From Parapedobacter pyrenivorans (lineage in GTDB: Bacteria > Bacteroidota > Bacteroidia > Sphingobacteriales > Sphingobacteriaceae), in the NCBI RefSeq assembly GCF_014636865.1, contig NZ_BMER01000001.1:2468718-2532717 (forward strand): 64,000 nucleotides of DNA, written 5' to 3'. The notes under the pieces are model-generated. The model was not told where the DNA came from and did no database searches. It saw only the letters and a program-made list of their open reading frames with translations. Shown here one piece after another: positions 34,557 to 43,659 of the stretch; the first letter of the stretch is position 1, and every line of letters starts with the position of its first letter. The position numbers and the translations under genes were made by a program.

Positions 34557-36977
34557 ATGTCTGATACCCATATTAAACAAAGCGAACACCCCACTCACAC
34601 CAAACTCAGTTTTGACGATTTCAAAGCCATCGTTATAGCGGATTATCATATTGCTGTGGAGAGCAGGTTCGTGAGTTTGTTGGGCCGAAAGGAAGTGCTT
34701 ACGGGTAAAGCGAAGTTCGGGGTTTTCGGTGATGGCAAGGAGTTGGCACAAATCGCGATGGCCAAGGTATTCCAACTGGGCGACTGGCGCTCGGGTTATT
34801 ATCGCGACCAGACGTTTATGTTTGCTGCCGGTATTGTTTCGGTTTATCAGTTTTTTTCGCAGTTATACGCTCATCCGGATGTGGAAGCCGATCCATCTTC
34901 TGCTGGGAGGCAAATGAATAGTCACTTTGCGACTCGGATGCTTACGCCAGATGGCAATTGGGTGGACCAGACACTGATGAAAAACGCCGCTTCCGATATT
35001 TCCACGACGGGAGGTCAAATGCCTCGCCTACTCGGTTTTGGACTGGCGTCGAAAATGTATCGGAATAACCCGGAGTTGGTCGATATGGGCAACTTTTCCA
35101 ATAACGGTAATGAAGTGGCGTTCGGCACGGTAGGCAATGCATCAACGTCGGAAGGCGTATTCTTTGAGGCGGTGAACGCTGCTGGTGTACGGCAAATTCC
35201 AGTGGTAATATCGATATGGGACGATGGCTACGGCATTTCGGTATCCAATGAGGTGCAAACCACCAAGGCGGACATCTCGGAAGTCTTGAAGGGTTTCCAA
35301 CGCGATGAGCACGGAGAAGGGTTTGAAATTTTTAAGGTAAAAGGTTGGGACTATCCGGGTCTTTGCGAGACGTATGAAACAGCAGCTCGTATCAGCCGTG
35401 AACAGCATATCCCCGTATTAATCCATGTGACGGAAATGACCCAACCTCAGGGGCATTCATCATCCGGTTCGCATGAGCGATATAAATCAAAGGAACGTTT
35501 GGCGTGGGAAGAAGAGTATGACTGCAACGCTAAGATGCGGGCTTGGATGATTGAATCAAGCATCGCAGATGAAGATGAATTGGTAGCCATCGAACGTGCC
35601 ATAAAAGATCGTGTGCGCACTGAGCAACGACGGGCTTGGGCTGATTACAATAGAACTCTCAAAAAGGAAGTTGATGAGGCTATCGGCCTATTGGCGAAAA
35701 TCCGAAATGAAACCGCCCAACTGCTGCTTAATGAACTGAAGTCGCTCACCGAGCCTTCGCTCAAAGAGGTGTATAGTACGGTTAGACGGGTCTTTCGGCT
35801 ATTGCGCGATGTGCAAACCGAAGAAAAGTCGATGTTATTGTCGTGGTATAAACAGCAACAGGAAATCAACCGTGATCGGTATAATTCACGCCTATTCACG
35901 GATACGGCAGAATCACCGCGATACGTGCCTGCAATACCGGCTGAATACCGGACAGATGGTAAGCCGGTGGATGGCCGGGAAGTACTGAACGCATGCTTCG
36001 ATGCGAATTTCGCACGGGATGCACGCGTGGTCGCTTTCGGAGAAGATGTAGGGAAAATCGGTGATGTGAATCAAGGATTTGCAGGGCTACAGGCGAAGTA
36101 TGGTGACCACCGTATTTTCGATACGGGCATCCGAGAAGCGGCCATCATCGGTCAGGGTATGGGGTTGGCCATGCGTGGACTGCGGCCCATTGCGGAAATC
36201 CAGTACCTGGATTACCTCGTGTACGGCCTGACCGTGCTGACCGACGACCTTGCAAGCCTGAGCTACCGAACAAAAGGTGGGCAAAAAGCACCATTGATTA
36301 TCCGGACACGTGGCCATCGGTTGGAAGGCATCTGGCATTCCGGATCCCCCATGAGTATGATTTTGGGTTCCATGCGTGGGATACATGTATGTGTGCCGCG
36401 AAACATGACCCAAGCCGCAGGTATGTATAACACCTTGCTGCGGTCTGATGAGCCTGCATTGATCATCGAGTGCCTAAACGGATATCGGCTCAAAGAGCGC
36501 ATGCCGCTTAATGTCGGTGAATTTACTGTCCCACTGGGTCATGCAGAAGTGGTGAGAGCGGGTAGGGACGTCACGGTGGTATCGTATGGATCTACACTGC
36601 GCGTAGTACAGGAAGCATCTGCCGAATTGGAAAACTTGGGTATTTCCATTGAAATCGTAGATCCACAGACCTTACAGCCGTTCGATGAAAAGCATCTATG
36701 TGCACAATCATTAAGCAAAACCAATAAATTGCTTGTGGTGGATGAAGATGTACCCGGAGGCGCGTCTGCCTTCATTCTGCAACAGATTCTGGAAACTCAG
36801 AACGGATATTATCATCTTGATGGGCAACCCCGCACGTTGACGGCAGCGGCACATCGCCCGCCCTATGGCTCTGACGGCGACTATTTTTCCAAGCCTTCGG
36901 CAGATGACGTCATCGAAGCGGTATATGCCATTATGCACGAGGCAAATCCGAGCAAGTTTCCTGCGTTATTCTCCTGA
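34557..36977 (+). CDS. 2-oxoacid dehydrogenase E1, fused alpha and beta subunits
   Basis: Thiamine-diphosphate enzyme that decarboxylates a 2-oxo acid and loads the lipoyl group of E2; a branched-chain or related 2-oxoacid is the likely substrate. 806 aa with the alpha part at about 1-430 (NEVAFGTVGNASTSEG, SIWDDGYGISV, HSSSGSHERY) and the beta part at about 455-800 (FGEDVGKIGDVNQGF, RGLRPIAEIQYLDYL, VDPQTLQPFDEK, DEDVPGGASAFI). Subunits fused in one chain are usual for this Bacteroidota enzyme. The canonical GDG of the cofactor loop reads GNA here. ATG 34557 is chosen because the longer frame contains the promoter. No E2 or E3 gene is nearby. Confidence 0.9.
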   Translation: MSDTHIKQSEHPTHTKLSFDDFKAIVIADYHIAVESRFVSLLGRKEVLTGKAKFGVFGDGKELAQIAMAKVFQLGDWRSGYYRDQTFMFAAGIVSVYQFFSQLYAHPDVEADPSSAGRQMNSHFATRMLTPDGNWVDQTLMKNAASDISTTGGQMPRLLGFGLASKMYRNNPELVDMGNFSNNGNEVAFGTVGNASTSEGVFFEAVNAAGVRQIPVVISIWDDGYGISVSNEVQTTKADISEVLKGFQRDEHGEGFEIFKVKGWDYPGLCETYETAARISREQHIPVLIHVTEMTQPQGHSSSGSHERYKSKERLAWEEEYDCNAKMRAWMIESSIADEDELVAIERAIKDRVRTEQRRAWADYNRTLKKEVDEAIGLLAKIRNETAQLLLNELKSLTEPSLKEVYSTVRRVFRLLRDVQTEEKSMLLSWYKQQQEINRDRYNSRLFTDTAESPRYVPAIPAEYRTDGKPVDGREVLNACFDANFARDARVVAFGEDVGKIGDVNQGFAGLQAKYGDHRIFDTGIREAAIIGQGMGLAMRGLRPIAEIQYLDYLVYGLTVLTDDLASLSYRTKGGQKAPLIIRTRGHRLEGIWHSGSPMSMILGSMRGIHVCVPRNMTQAAGMYNTLLRSDEPALIIECLNGYRLKERMPLNVGEFTVPLGHAEVVRAGRDVTVVSYGSTLRVVQEASAELENLGISIEIVDPQTLQPFDEKHLCAQSLSKTNKLLVVDEDVPGGASAFILQQILETQNGYYHLDGQPRTLTAAAHRPPYGSDGDYFSKPSADDVIEAVYAIMHEANPSKFPALFS

Positions 36978-37003
36978 ATTAAAGCTTCGTTTTCGGCCAG
37001 TTA

Positions 37004-37867
37004 TTATACGAACAATGCTGCTGCGCCGATTAGCGCCGCCTGTTCACCCAATTGACTGATTCGGATGTCGAAACGATCAAAAGCGTTGGTGTTAAAACTG
37101 CGGAATATATCCCATGCCTTGGAAATGTTGCCACCAATGATAAATTTTTCGGTGCCTTCATGGTCACTGAAGAATTGGATGAACTGAAGCAAGTGATGGC
37201 TGTACTCCGCCAATAAATCATCAACTAAAGCATGTTTATCGCGTAATTGGAGAAGCTCTCGGAGGCCGGTGACTTTTACATTGTGTTGCGCGGCCTTGCG
37301 GACGAACCATCGAGTCACCAAATGCTCTTCCATATTGCTGTCCAGGTAGGGTGTTTTCCACAGATCGGCATCTACGGCATTGTTCCCCCGTTCCCAAATG
37401 GCGCTTCCCAGTCCCGTACCCAATGTGATGCCTAAGATTTTGGTATGGCCATTATGTTTTCCGGCAAAGACCTCGCCCTGCAGAAACGCTGCCGCATCGT
37501 TGATGAAACGGATGTTATCCCCGGCTACTCCCGTCCTTTCAGCAAGCTCCCGGCGGATGTCCATGCCATACAGGTTGTCGTACTTATCTTGGTCGCGCAT
37601 GCGCGAAATGCCGTTTTCGTAGTCGAATGGACCGGGCATCGCGATGCCGATGACCGAGTTATCAGTGCGGGTCCGGTTTTGGATAACTTCTTGGAAAGGA
37701 GCGGCCCATGCCGATAAAATCGATTTAGCATCGGTATGTGAATCAACATGATGCCTGGTGGTAGATTCGGTAATCACCTGCCAGTGGTTGGTATCAACCA
37801 AGGCGGCGGTGACGTGTGTGCCTCCAATATCGGAAGCGATTACAAAGGGGCTATTTTGTTGTTTCAT
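37004..37867 (-). CDS. ROK family sugar kinase-like protein
   Basis: 287 aa. The ATP-binding loop is [15 protein letters not shown] near the N-terminus, the catalytic region is [12 protein letters not shown] and the adenosine loop is [12 protein letters not shown]. The cysteine-rich zinc motif (CxCGxxGCxE) that defines most ROK kinases is absent; the equivalent stretch reads [15 protein letters not shown]. It may be a glucose or N-acetylhexosamine kinase. ATG 37867 overlaps the end of aroC by 17 nt, so it is the last gene of the aromatic operon by position, without an obvious pathway link. Confidence 0.85.
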   Translation of the reverse strand: MKQQNSPFVIASDIGGTHVTAALVDTNHWQVITESTTRHHVDSHTDAKSILSAWAAPFQEVIQNRTRTDNSVIGIAMPGPFDYENGISRMRDQDKYDNLYGMDIRRELAERTGVAGDNIRFINDAAAFLQGEVFAGKHNGHTKILGITLGTGLGSAIWERGNNAVDADLWKTPYLDSNMEEHLVTRWFVRKAAQHNVKVTGLRELLQLRDKHALVDDLLAEYSHHLLQFIQFFSDHEGTEKFIIGGNISKAWDIFRSFNTNAFDRFDIRISQLGEQAALIGAAALFV

Positions 37868-38954
37868 AAATTCGGTTTTTGAGTAAATGATCGGCGAGGA
37901 CCAATGCTGCCATTGCTTCGACGATGATGACAGCACGTGGTACCACGCAGGGATCATGCCGGCCTTTGCCGGTGATTTCGCTAGCTTCTCCCGCTTGGTT
38001 TACGGTCTGCTGCGGGCGCATGATGGTTGCAACAGGTTTAAACGCCACGCGGAATGTGATATCCATGCCATTCGAAATGCCACCTTGGATACCCCCCGAA
38101 AAATTGGTCAGTGTCTTGAGGTGCTCAGCATCATTTGCGGGGTTGACAAAGATATCGTTGTGTTCCGATCCCCGCATCTGTGATCCGGCAAAGCCCGAGC
38201 CATACTCAAAACCGTGTACCGCATTGATTCCCATCATGGCTTTAGCCAAATCGGCATGAAGCTTATCGAATACGGGTTCACCCAATCCCACCGGTGTATT
38301 TTGTATAATGACGCTGATGCGACCACCAACGGTATCACCTGCTTTACGGACGCTATCTATGAAATCAATCATTTCATTGGCCGTCGCGGGGTCGGCGCAA
38401 CGCGCGATATTACCTTCTCGGATGTTGATAAGCTCATCGATATCGTGGGATACCAGGTTGGGGGCTTCAATTTTACCTACACCGGATACATGGGCGAAAA
38501 TGCGGATATCAGATTGTGCGAGCAGTGTTTTTGCCACAGCACCTGCTGCCACCCTTGCTGCCGTCTCACGGGCCGAAGACCGGCCGCCCCCGCGGTAGTC
38601 GCGGATGCCGTATTTCATTTGGTAAGTGTAGTCGGCATGAGAGGGGCGGTACCTATCTTTGATATGCGAATAATCTTTCGACCGTTGATCTTCATTGGGG
38701 ATGACCATGGCCAGTGGTGTACCCGTGGTTTTACCTTCAAACACGCCGGACAGTATTTTGGCCGTGTCGCTCTCCTTGCGCTGAGTCGTTATTCTCGATT
38801 GCCCCGGACGACGTTTATCCAATTCAGACTGGATGAATGATTCATCGAGGGTAATATTCGCCGGACAACCATCAATAATCACGCCGATTGCTTCACCATG
38901 CGATTCGCCAAAGGTGGTAATACGGAATACATCTCCAAATGAGTTTCCTGCCAT
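37851..38954 (-). CDS. aroC: Chorismate synthase
   Basis: Converts EPSP to chorismate using reduced FMN, the last step of the shikimate pathway. 367 aa. Signatures are [17 protein letters not shown] at the N-terminus, [40 protein letters not shown] and [19 protein letters not shown] at the end. It lies 48 nt downstream of aroA and overlaps the ROK gene. Confidence 0.97.
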   Translation of the reverse strand: MAGNSFGDVFRITTFGESHGEAIGVIIDGCPANITLDESFIQSELDKRRPGQSRITTQRKESDTAKILSGVFEGKTTGTPLAMVIPNEDQRSKDYSHIKDRYRPSHADYTYQMKYGIRDYRGGGRSSARETAARVAAGAVAKTLLAQSDIRIFAHVSGVGKIEAPNLVSHDIDELINIREGNIARCADPATANEMIDFIDSVRKAGDTVGGRISVIIQNTPVGLGEPVFDKLHADLAKAMMGINAVHGFEYGSGFAGSQMRGSEHNDIFVNPANDAEHLKTLTNFSGGIQGGISNGMDITFRVAFKPVATIMRPQQTVNQAGEASEITGKGRHDPCVVPRAVIIVEAMAALVLADHLLKNRIYETTK

Positions 38955-39002
38955 TCCAGATTTTAGATAATAGACATGAGTTGTTAGACTTTTTTCGACC
39001 GG

Positions 39003-40259
39003 CTAAGATAGAATAAATCCGTGTTGTTTCAAATGTTTCCAGAAATCGGGATAAGATTTCTCCACCACATCGGGTTCATTGATTTGTACGCCGTCGAATA
39101 GCAGTGCCAAGGGAGCAAAGGCCATGGCCATGCGGTGATCCTCATACGTTTCGATGGTGAGGTGTTGCGGGCGGAATAATCCCTCGGTAACCAGATGGTA
39201 CACCTTTCCAACTTCCACCAGCTTCACGCCAAATTTACCCAATTCGTTTTGCAGCGCGGCAATGCGGTCGGTTTCTTTGATTTTGAGTGTATGCAATCCG
39301 GTGAACGACAGATTTCGTCGTTGCACCGCGGCACATACAATCACTGTTTGTGCCAGGTCCGGGCATTCGGTGAAGTCAAATAAAGTTTCTTCTGCCTGAT
39401 GAACGCTGGTCGTTTTCTGAATACGCAGTCCACCATCCTCAAAGGTGGATGCCACACCGAAGTGTACCATGATATCCTTAATGGCCGCATCTCCCTGGAG
39501 GCTGTTTTTTTTTAAGTTTGGCAGAAAGAGGTTGGCATCCTCAGCCAACGCCACCATGGCATACCAATAAGATGCCGCGCTCCAGTCCGGCTCGACAGTC
39601 AATCGGCAGGGCTTGGTTGCCTGCGGTGCGATGGTTATCCTATCACCGTTCCATTGGTGTTGGATACCTGCCTCCGCCAGCATATCAAGCGTCATGGTAA
39701 GGTAGGGGCGTGAGGTAAGTTCACCTTCGATCTGCAATTCCAGGCCTTGGGGCAGTGCGGAAGCGATGAGTAGCAATGCAGATAGGTATTGGCTGCTTAC
39801 GTTGCCTTTTATCCGCACGTGGGCCGTTTCTTGCTTAAAGGCACCATCGATAGCGAGTGGCGGATAGCCGGTTGCCCCTGCGTATTGGATATGGGCGCCC
39901 AAGGTGTTAAGGGCGTCTACCAAGATGCCGATGGGTCGTTGTTTCATCCGTTCACTTCCGGTAAGGGTTGCTTGACCCCCGTTGATGGATAGATAGGCAG
40001 TCAAGAAACGCATGGCCGTTCCGGCGGGTCCGATATCAATTACCGTTTCAATTTTCCCGTCGGCAGCTGTCGAGGCAGCGAGCGCGCGCTGAAGCGTTAC
40101 CGTATCAGCGGCCGCAGAAAGGTTTTCGATCGTGACGTTCCCTCCGCTGAGGGCCTGGATGATCAATGCCCGGTTACTTTCGCTTTTCGAACCCGTAAGT
40201 GGTACGTTGCCGCTGAGCGATTTCACCGGATGGGAAAGTTTTATTGTAGGGCCCGCCAT
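39003..40259 (-). CDS. aroA: 3-phosphoshikimate 1-carboxyvinyltransferase (EPSP synthase)
   Basis: Transfers enolpyruvate from PEP to shikimate 3-phosphate. 418 aa, the usual two-domain fold. LTGSKSESNRALIIQAL holds the shikimate-phosphate binding lysine and serine. GPAGTAMRFLTAYLS, QYLSALLLIASALPQG and YEDHRMAMAFAPLAL are further signatures; the glycine after the first AG of the PEP loop (GPAGTAMR) is present. Its ATG overlaps the DAHP synthase stop (TAATG). Confidence 0.95.
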   Translation of the reverse strand: MAGPTIKLSHPVKSLSGNVPLTGSKSESNRALIIQALSGGNVTIENLSAAADTVTLQRALAASTAADGKIETVIDIGPAGTAMRFLTAYLSINGGQATLTGSERMKQRPIGILVDALNTLGAHIQYAGATGYPPLAIDGAFKQETAHVRIKGNVSSQYLSALLLIASALPQGLELQIEGELTSRPYLTMTLDMLAEAGIQHQWNGDRITIAPQATKPCRLTVEPDWSAASYWYAMVALAEDANLFLPNLKKNSLQGDAAIKDIMVHFGVASTFEDGGLRIQKTTSVHQAEETLFDFTECPDLAQTVIVCAAVQRRNLSFTGLHTLKIKETDRIAALQNELGKFGVKLVEVGKVYHLVTEGLFRPQHLTIETYEDHRMAMAFAPLALLFDGVQINEPDVVEKSYPDFWKHLKQHGFILS

Positions 40260-41365
40260 TACGCCTCTGCTACCGGTTTGGTATTCATAATTTCGTTTTG
40301 CTTGCGGATAGATTCATTATGAATCAACTCCAGCATCTTTACGGTGAATTCCTTGTCCAGTTTAAGGGCTTGAGCTACGTTACTACGCTTTTGGATGATC
40401 TCATCCCAACGGCTTACCTGCAGGATGGTTACATTATTGTCGCGCTTATATTCGCCGATTTTTTCGACGATTTTCATTCGGTCGCTCAGTATCTTGATGA
40501 TTTGATCATCCAGCTTATCGATGTCTTTTCGAAACCCAGCCAGCTTGTCTTCGAATACAGGGTCGTTGGACTCCGCATGCCTAGCCACGAGGTTGGTGAT
40601 GATTTCGGCAAGTGCTTGTGGGGTTACCTGTTGCTTCGCATCGGTCCATGCTACGGAAGGATCGATATGCGATTCGATGATCAGCCCCTGCATATCCATA
40701 TCCAGTGCTTTTTGTGCAATGTAAGGGATCAGTTCGCGGTTGCCACAGATATGACTGGGGTCATTGATGACCGGCAGGTCGGGCACCATGGTCTTCAGCT
40801 GGATGGCGAGGTCCCACATGGGTTCATTGCGGAAAGCTGTTTTTTCGTAAGAAGAGAAGCCACGGTGAATAGCGCCCAATTTCTTGATGCCGGCGCGGTT
40901 TACCCGTTCCAAAGCGCCGAGCCAGAGGGAAAGGTCGGGGTTTACCGGGTTTTTGATCAATACGGGTACATCCACGCCTTTAAGCGCATCGGCGATTTCC
41001 TGGACTGTGAAGGGGTTTGCTGTGGAGCGGGCACCTATCCATAGGATATCCACACCGGCCGCCAAGGCCTCTTCCACGTGTTTGGCTGTAGCGACTTCCG
41101 TGGTGATGGGTAGCCCGGTTTCTTCCTTGGCCTTGCGAAGCCATTGGAGACCAACGCTGCCAATTCCTTCGAATTCACCCGGACGTGTGCGCGGTTTCCA
41201 AATGCCTGCACGAAGTACGTTTACTTTGCCGGTATTGGCAAGCAGGTGTGCCGTGGCTAATACTTGCTCTTCCGTTTCGGCACTGCATGGCCCAGCAATT
41301 ACCAATGGTAAGTCGCCGGTATCGATCCATGATTTCAAGGGTACGATGTCTAATGTCTGTTTCAT
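40259..41365 (-). CDS. Bifunctional DAHP synthase / chorismate mutase
   Basis: 368 aa fusion. The N-terminal part (about 1-265) is a type I-beta DAHP synthase that condenses PEP and erythrose 4-phosphate: VIAGPCSAETEEQV, RAGIWKPRTRPGEFEG, RGFSSYEKTAFRNEP, VINDPSHICGNRELI. The C-terminal part (about 275-360) is an AroQ-type chorismate mutase: FRKDIDKLDDQIIKILSDRM, VEKIGEYKR and the final helix with HNESIRKQNEI. It therefore joins the first shikimate step to the first step towards phenylalanine and tyrosine, and allows feedback control through the mutase domain. It follows pheA by 68 nt in the leftward operon. Confidence 0.95.
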   Translation of the reverse strand: MKQTLDIVPLKSWIDTGDLPLVIAGPCSAETEEQVLATAHLLANTGKVNVLRAGIWKPRTRPGEFEGIGSVGLQWLRKAKEETGLPITTEVATAKHVEEALAAGVDILWIGARSTANPFTVQEIADALKGVDVPVLIKNPVNPDLSLWLGALERVNRAGIKKLGAIHRGFSSYEKTAFRNEPMWDLAIQLKTMVPDLPVINDPSHICGNRELIPYIAQKALDMDMQGLIIESHIDPSVAWTDAKQQVTPQALAEIITNLVARHAESNDPVFEDKLAGFRKDIDKLDDQIIKILSDRMKIVEKIGEYKRDNNVTILQVSRWDEIIQKRSNVAQALKLDKEFTVKMLELIHNESIRKQNEIMNTKPVAEA

Positions 41366-41433
41366 TGTTTTTACCGTTTATTTGTTTTTTGTTATTTGCT
41401 TATCTGTAAAAAGTGGAGCATAGATGACTATTC

Positions 41434-42258
41434 TCAAACTTTATCATTCTTCACATATTCGCCCATGATGTTAAAGTTGTTAGTAAGTTTCAACACCCGG
41501 CGTATCGCGGCTTCGTAGTCTGCTTGGTCGTTCCATTCCACATCGACATAAAAGTCGTATTCGTTGCGTTTTCCAAGTACCGGCATGGACTGTATCCGGC
41601 TAAGATTGATGTTTTGCTCGGCAAAGCACAGTAGCACTTTAGACAATGCACCCACACCATTGCCCGTTTGGAAAGAGAGCGAGGCTTTATTGACGTTGCT
41701 TTTTTCGTCTGTTTTAGCTGCGAGGATGAGAAAGCGGGTATAGTTTTTCTTATTGGTTTCGATCCGCCGTTCGAGGATTTCCAATCCATATAGTTTTGCA
41801 GAGAGCTGGTTAGCGACGGCTGCGGTGTCTTTCAGTTGCAACTCACTTACTTTTTTTGCACTGCCGGCCGTATCTTCACCCTCCGTAATTTTGAACTGTG
41901 GGTTTTCCTCCAGGTAATCGCTGCATTGCTGTAAGGCAATGGGATGCGACTCTACGAACTTGATGTCTTGGATGGTTACACCCGGTGAAACCAGCAAGTG
42001 CAGTTTAATGTGTAGGTATACTTCACCGACTATGGGGAAACGGTAGTCGCGGAGCAGGCTGTGGTTGGGTAATAATCCGCCTGCAATGGAGTTCTCGATG
42101 GCCATCACTACGTAGTCGACCCTTCCCTGTTTTAGCAGCTCGCAGGTTTTCTTGAACGACTCACACTCCACCGTTTCGATATCTTCCCCGAAATATTTGT
42201 AGGCAGCTTCTTCATGGAAGCATCCCTTGATCCCTTGTATGGCTACTTTTATGCTCAT
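41434..42258 (-). CDS. pheA: Prephenate dehydratase
   Basis: Turns prephenate into phenylpyruvate for phenylalanine synthesis. 274 aa. The catalytic domain (about 1-182) has GIKGCFHEEAAYKYFG, MAIENSIAGGLLPNHSLL and KNYTRFLIL with the conserved TRF. The C-terminal ACT domain (about 195-270, GVGALSKVLLCFAEQNINLS, RIQSMPVLG) binds phenylalanine for feedback. It is the first structural gene after an aromatic leader peptide and terminator, so transcription should respond to aminoacyl-tRNA supply. Mutase activity comes from the neighbouring fusion protein. Confidence 0.96.
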   Translation of the reverse strand: MSIKVAIQGIKGCFHEEAAYKYFGEDIETVECESFKKTCELLKQGRVDYVVMAIENSIAGGLLPNHSLLRDYRFPIVGEVYLHIKLHLLVSPGVTIQDIKFVESHPIALQQCSDYLEENPQFKITEGEDTAGSAKKVSELQLKDTAAVANQLSAKLYGLEILERRIETNKKNYTRFLILAAKTDEKSNVNKASLSFQTGNGVGALSKVLLCFAEQNINLSRIQSMPVLGKRNEYDFYVDVEWNDQADYEAAIRRVLKLTNNFNIMGEYVKNDKV

Positions 42259-42279
42259 ATGTTGTGCTAAATGGACAAT

Positions 42280-42312
42280 AAAAAAAGTCCCGGCTTTCTT
42301 GCCGGGACTTTT
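42280..42312 (-). terminator. Attenuator terminator before pheA
   Basis: On the minus strand AAAAGTCCCGGC (42312-42301) pairs perfectly with GCCGGGACTTTT (42294-42283), loop AAGAAA, followed by a run of seven U (42286-42280). It lies 33 nt after the leader-peptide stop and 21 nt before the pheA ATG, so it works as an attenuator. The 5' arm can instead pair with GCCGGGAT at 42356-42349. Confidence 0.85.
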
Positions 42313-42345
42313 CTACATTTATATCTTCTACGTTATGAATGCATA

Positions 42346-42414
42346 TCAATCCCGGCTTTTATCGCTAAAATAAAAGAAGCCAAAAAACCAGTATGCATTG
42401 TTCCGTGTTAACAT
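42346..42414 (-). CDS. Aromatic leader peptide of the pheA operon
   Basis: A 22-codon open frame reading MLTRNNAYWFFGFFYFSDKS and then RD, stop TGA. Residues 8-16 (YWFFGFFYF) contain eight aromatic residues out of nine: five Phe, two Tyr, one Trp. It starts a few bases after a consensus promoter, with GAAGAG just before the ATG, and is followed by an intrinsic terminator. Its last three codons contain GCCGGGAT, able to pair with the terminator's 5' arm. A ribosome stalled on the aromatic codons would free this segment and let the antiterminator form; a ribosome reaching the stop would cover it and let the terminator form. This is the logic known for the E. coli pheA and trp leaders. Too short for automatic gene calling. 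Confidence 0.85.
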   Translation of the reverse strand: MLTRNNAYWFFGFFYFSDKSRD

Positions 42415-42432
42415 CTCTTCTGTTTGACGAGC

Positions 42433-42462
42433 CAAATGTACATCATTTTTCTTTATTATCAA
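42433..42462 (-). promoter_or_regulatory. Promoter of the pheA-aro operon
   Basis: On the minus strand TTG (42462-42460), a 19-nt spacer and TACATTTG (42440-42433) match the Bacteroidota consensus exactly. The leader-peptide ATG is 19 nt after the box. Confidence 0.7.
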
Positions 42463-42562
42463 GAGAAAAATAAAAAAAACCATATGGAAATAGCTGTAGT
42501 AGGTCGACAATCCCTTTCAATGTCCGCTGTGTGTTATACTTTAGTGCCTAACTATCCGCATG

Positions 42563-42596
42563 TCAGCCACGTATTTCCCACCTATCAGCCACGTAT
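42563..42596. repeat. Direct repeat TCAGCCACGTAT in a non-coding gap
   Basis: The 12-mer occurs at 42563-42574 and 42585-42596 (22-bp period) in the 42463-42785 gap between the pheA promoter and the patatin gene. No convincing gene lies in this gap. Closely spaced terminal repeats of this sort are found at the ends of IS21-like elements; a degraded insertion-sequence end is one possibility, but no transposase remnant was found. Confidence 0.35.
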
Positions 42597-42785
42597 AGTT
42601 CACCTTTTATCATTGAGGCAAACGCGACGCATAGGTGGAGCGCGCATGAGGTATGTTTTGACAATCCGTGGATTTTCGGTTTTGCTACGCCAATTATGAA
42701 AAAGGGTCGGAATGTGCTTGAGGTGGTGGGAGTAGACGTTCCTAGGGTGACGCTGGGTATGCTGCCGGATTGCTTTGAGCGCTCG

Positions 42786-43568
42786 TTAGCGCTGGCTGAG
42801 AAATTGAGATGCATAGGTGTAAACATATTCATAAATATGCATTAGTTCTTTCTTGCCAAACATGCTGAATTGAAGCATATCCGGCGGTTCCAAAAACAAA
42901 TCACACTCCCGGGCATTTAAGCCCACGGACTGCCCGATTGCAAGATGAGTGATCCGGTCGAGCATCTTTGCCGGCGTGAGTTTTTCGGGTTCAATATGAT
43001 CGGGTGCATTTACATGTACCCCGATTAAGTACTTACATTGCCCCAGCAGTGGCTTAACGGGGAGGTTGTCGAGTATCCCTCCATCATAATAAACAGATTC
43101 GCCACGTTTTATGGGAGGAAACATTAATGGCACACTGGATGATGCCAACAGTGCATCATCTAGCGTACCCGAGTGGAAGTATTCGACCTTGCCCGCCCTA
43201 AAGTTTGTGGCCGATACGTGAAGCGGTATCTTCAAGGCCTCAAACGTATTTTCAGGAATGTGTTTATGGATCAATCGAGCGAGAAAGCGATTATCTACAA
43301 AACCGGAGGTACGCAAGCGAAAGCTTGTAGTAGGGAAAAGGTCGTTTTCTCCTATGATGCGCAGCATCCCTTCTACCGTATATCCGGCAGCATAAAAAGC
43401 ACCGATAATGGCACCCATGCTGCATCCAGAAATAATTGAAGGCCGGTAGCCATGCTCCTCCAGGGCCTTGATGGCACCCAAATGGCCTATGCCACGTAAT
43501 CCGCCACCGGAGAGTACAAGGCCTACTTTGTGGGGACGCCGCTGTCGTTTTTTCAGACTGAAAACCAT
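42786..43568 (-). CDS. Patatin-like phospholipase
   Basis: Serine lipid acyl hydrolase, 260 aa. The oxyanion loop is LVLSGGGLRGIGHLGAIKAL, the nucleophile serine is in SGCSMGAIIG (GxSxG) and the catalytic aspartate is in YYDGGILDNLP, the patatin Ser-Asp dyad. It has no signal peptide and resembles the short cytoplasmic or peripheral NTE/RssA-type bacterial enzymes. It is transcribed alone, divergent from the binding lipoprotein at 43660. Confidence 0.93.
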   Translation of the reverse strand: MVFSLKKRQRRPHKVGLVLSGGGLRGIGHLGAIKALEEHGYRPSIISGCSMGAIIGAFYAAGYTVEGMLRIIGENDLFPTTSFRLRTSGFVDNRFLARLIHKHIPENTFEALKIPLHVSATNFRAGKVEYFHSGTLDDALLASSSVPLMFPPIKRGESVYYDGGILDNLPVKPLLGQCKYLIGVHVNAPDHIEPEKLTPAKMLDRITHLAIGQSVGLNARECDLFLEPPDMLQFSMFGKKELMHIYEYVYTYASQFLSQR

Positions 43569-43659
43569 ATGGCAACGTTACGAATTTTGGGGCAACAGTG
43601 AGGATATAATTTTAAAATGTGTTCGCGAATACCATACATTTTTCGTTAAGTTTGCTATT

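Noticed and set aside
40298-41044. 248-codon plus-strand frame opposite the DAHP synthase gene
   Set aside because: Shadow of a clearly conserved gene on the minus strand.
42424-42699. 91-codon plus-strand frame over the pheA promoter
   Set aside because: It covers the promoter and direct repeats, has low-complexity N-terminal composition and no recognisable domain.
42648-42843. Plus-strand frame with a protein-like stretch (VLEVVGVDVPRVTLGMLPDC)
   Set aside because: Its second half is the exact antisense of the patatin C-terminus and there is no start or family match; treated as chance.
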